A DNA stretch of 41,859 bases from an uncultured Selenomonadales bacterium (GTDB taxonomy: Bacteria; Bacillota; Negativicutes; Selenomonadales; Selenomonadaceae): assembly GCA_937901445.1 (NCBI GenBank), contig CALDHY010000096.1, forward strand, positions 1 to 41,859, read 5' to 3'. The notes beneath the pieces are model-generated. The model had not been told where the DNA came from. It saw nothing but the letters and a program-made list of their open reading frames with translations, and searched no databases. This document shows, piece after piece, positions 41,153 to 41,859 of the stretch. The position numbers and the translations under genes were made by a program. The stretch's first letter is position 1; each line of letters starts with the position of its first letter.

Positions 41153-41831
41153 TTAATGATGTTTGTATTTATAAAAGAGCCAAATTGCGCCGAGCCACAC
41201 CGGAATTAAAATTACTGCAAGCCGCATTTCTTCCATTGTAAGCATTAAAATCAAAACGCCCGCCAAAAACGCCAAGCAGAAATAATTTGCAAACGGGTAA
41301 AAGTACGATTTAAATTTTGGTACAGTTCCAACTAAATTACAATGCTTGCGAAATTTTAAGTGCGTCAAAATTATCAACGCCCAACTTATCATAACCGCGC
41401 CCGTTACGATTGACATTAAGTACATAAAAACTTCGCCCGGCAAAATATAATTCAAAACGACCGCAAGCAAAGTTATTCCCGACGAAATTAAAATTCCATT
41501 CACGGGCACTTTTCGGCTTGAAAGTTTCGTCAAGAATTTTGGAGCTTCAGAATTTTCCGCAAGGCTGAAAAGCATTCTGGAATTTGAATAAATCGCCGAA
41601 TTGTAAACCGAAACTGCAGCCGTTAAAACCACGAAATTTAAAATGTTTGCCGCCGTTTGCACGCCTACATTTTCAAAAATTTGTACGAATGGGCTTGCCT
41701 TTGTTCCAACTTCATCCCAACTCCACAGCGTCATTAATACCAACATTGTACCGACGTAAAAAATTAAAATTCTGTAAATGACTTGATTAATTGCGCGCGG
41801 GATTGTTTTATTTGGATTTTCGGTTTCGCCC
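41153..41831 (-). CDS. amino-acid permease of the APC superfamily, N-terminal part missing
   Basis: About 225 residues, the C-terminal half of an amino-acid/polyamine/organocation transporter. The first genuine residues are GETENPNKTIPRAINQV, the conserved segment that follows helix 6 in the AAT group (AroP, GabP, LysP, CycA-like); about six helices follow. The substrate cannot be read. The start of the gene is lost because the contig runs into adapter: translated adapter would add a false CSSDL at the N-terminus. Confidence 0.9.
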
Positions 41832-41859
41832 AGATCGGAAGAGCACACGTCTGAACTCC
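41832..41859 (+). other. Illumina TruSeq adapter, not genomic
   Basis: The last 28 bases begin AGATCGGAAGAGCACACGTC and continue as the standard TruSeq read-1 adapter. They should be trimmed from the assembly. Confidence 0.98.

Overview
The window is an AT-rich bacterial segment with dense operons, clear Shine-Dalgarno sites, frequent TTG and GTG starts, and sigma-70 type promoters with 17-base spacers. The gene content points to an anaerobic Firmicute, most likely a member of the Negativicutes (Selenomonadales-like). Supporting genes are a 1397-residue fused 2-hydroxyacyl-CoA dehydratase activase, an XpaC-TM2 protein, a short YidC, and a B. subtilis-type aspartokinase with an internal start. 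The taxon is an inference from gene content. The right end reads into an Illumina adapter, so it is a contig end in a draft assembly.

Layout. Positions 1-7200 hold a hairpin-rich left edge, dnaX (minus), a CYTH-domain protein, lysC with a nested beta-subunit start, a small unknown gene, a class I aminotransferase, glyA (minus) and an HNH endonuclease (minus). Positions 7228-12482 hold an operon of the giant activase, a one-helix membrane protein and a small cysteine-containing protein. A minus-strand block follows: rpe, a PHP phosphoesterase and XpaC-TM2, then an MFS transporter.

Positions 16614-28192 form the most unusual part, an 11-gene operon. It encodes four different Hsp70-family proteins, one with a PIN ribonuclease-like domain inserted in its ATPase domain. 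It also encodes two divergent GrpE-like proteins, a helical protein of unknown function and a single-domain AAA+ ATPase. A YkgJ-type cysteine-cluster protein, a DJ-1 family protein and a TIGR04076 protein complete it. Junctions are overlapping or within about 21 bases and the operon ends in one strong terminator. No J-domain protein is encoded. I read it as a dedicated multi-Hsp70 machine, possibly a stress, proteostasis or RNA-targeting defence system; its function is not known to me.

Positions 28412-38408 are all minus strand: a sugar-binding lipoprotein next to a chemotaxis receptor, a small membrane protein, an NlpC/P60 hydrolase, a metallophosphoesterase, folD, proC, a DUF896 protein, and a PLD-nuclease/P-loop ATPase fusion. 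Positions 38472-41130 hold the rpmH-rnpA-yidD-yidC-jag cluster usually found beside oriC. Here dnaA is not its divergent neighbour, and a 56-bp tandem repeat separates yidD from yidC. The window closes with a truncated amino-acid permease and 28 bases of sequencing adapter.

Repeats are a second theme. There are three copies of a dispersed intergenic palindromic element, several arrays of a CCCTAAT-like heptamer at gene ends, two cases of a duplicated gene 3' end (dnaX and the 11949 gene), a 90-bp in-frame duplication in a GrpE-like gene, and the 56-bp repeat.
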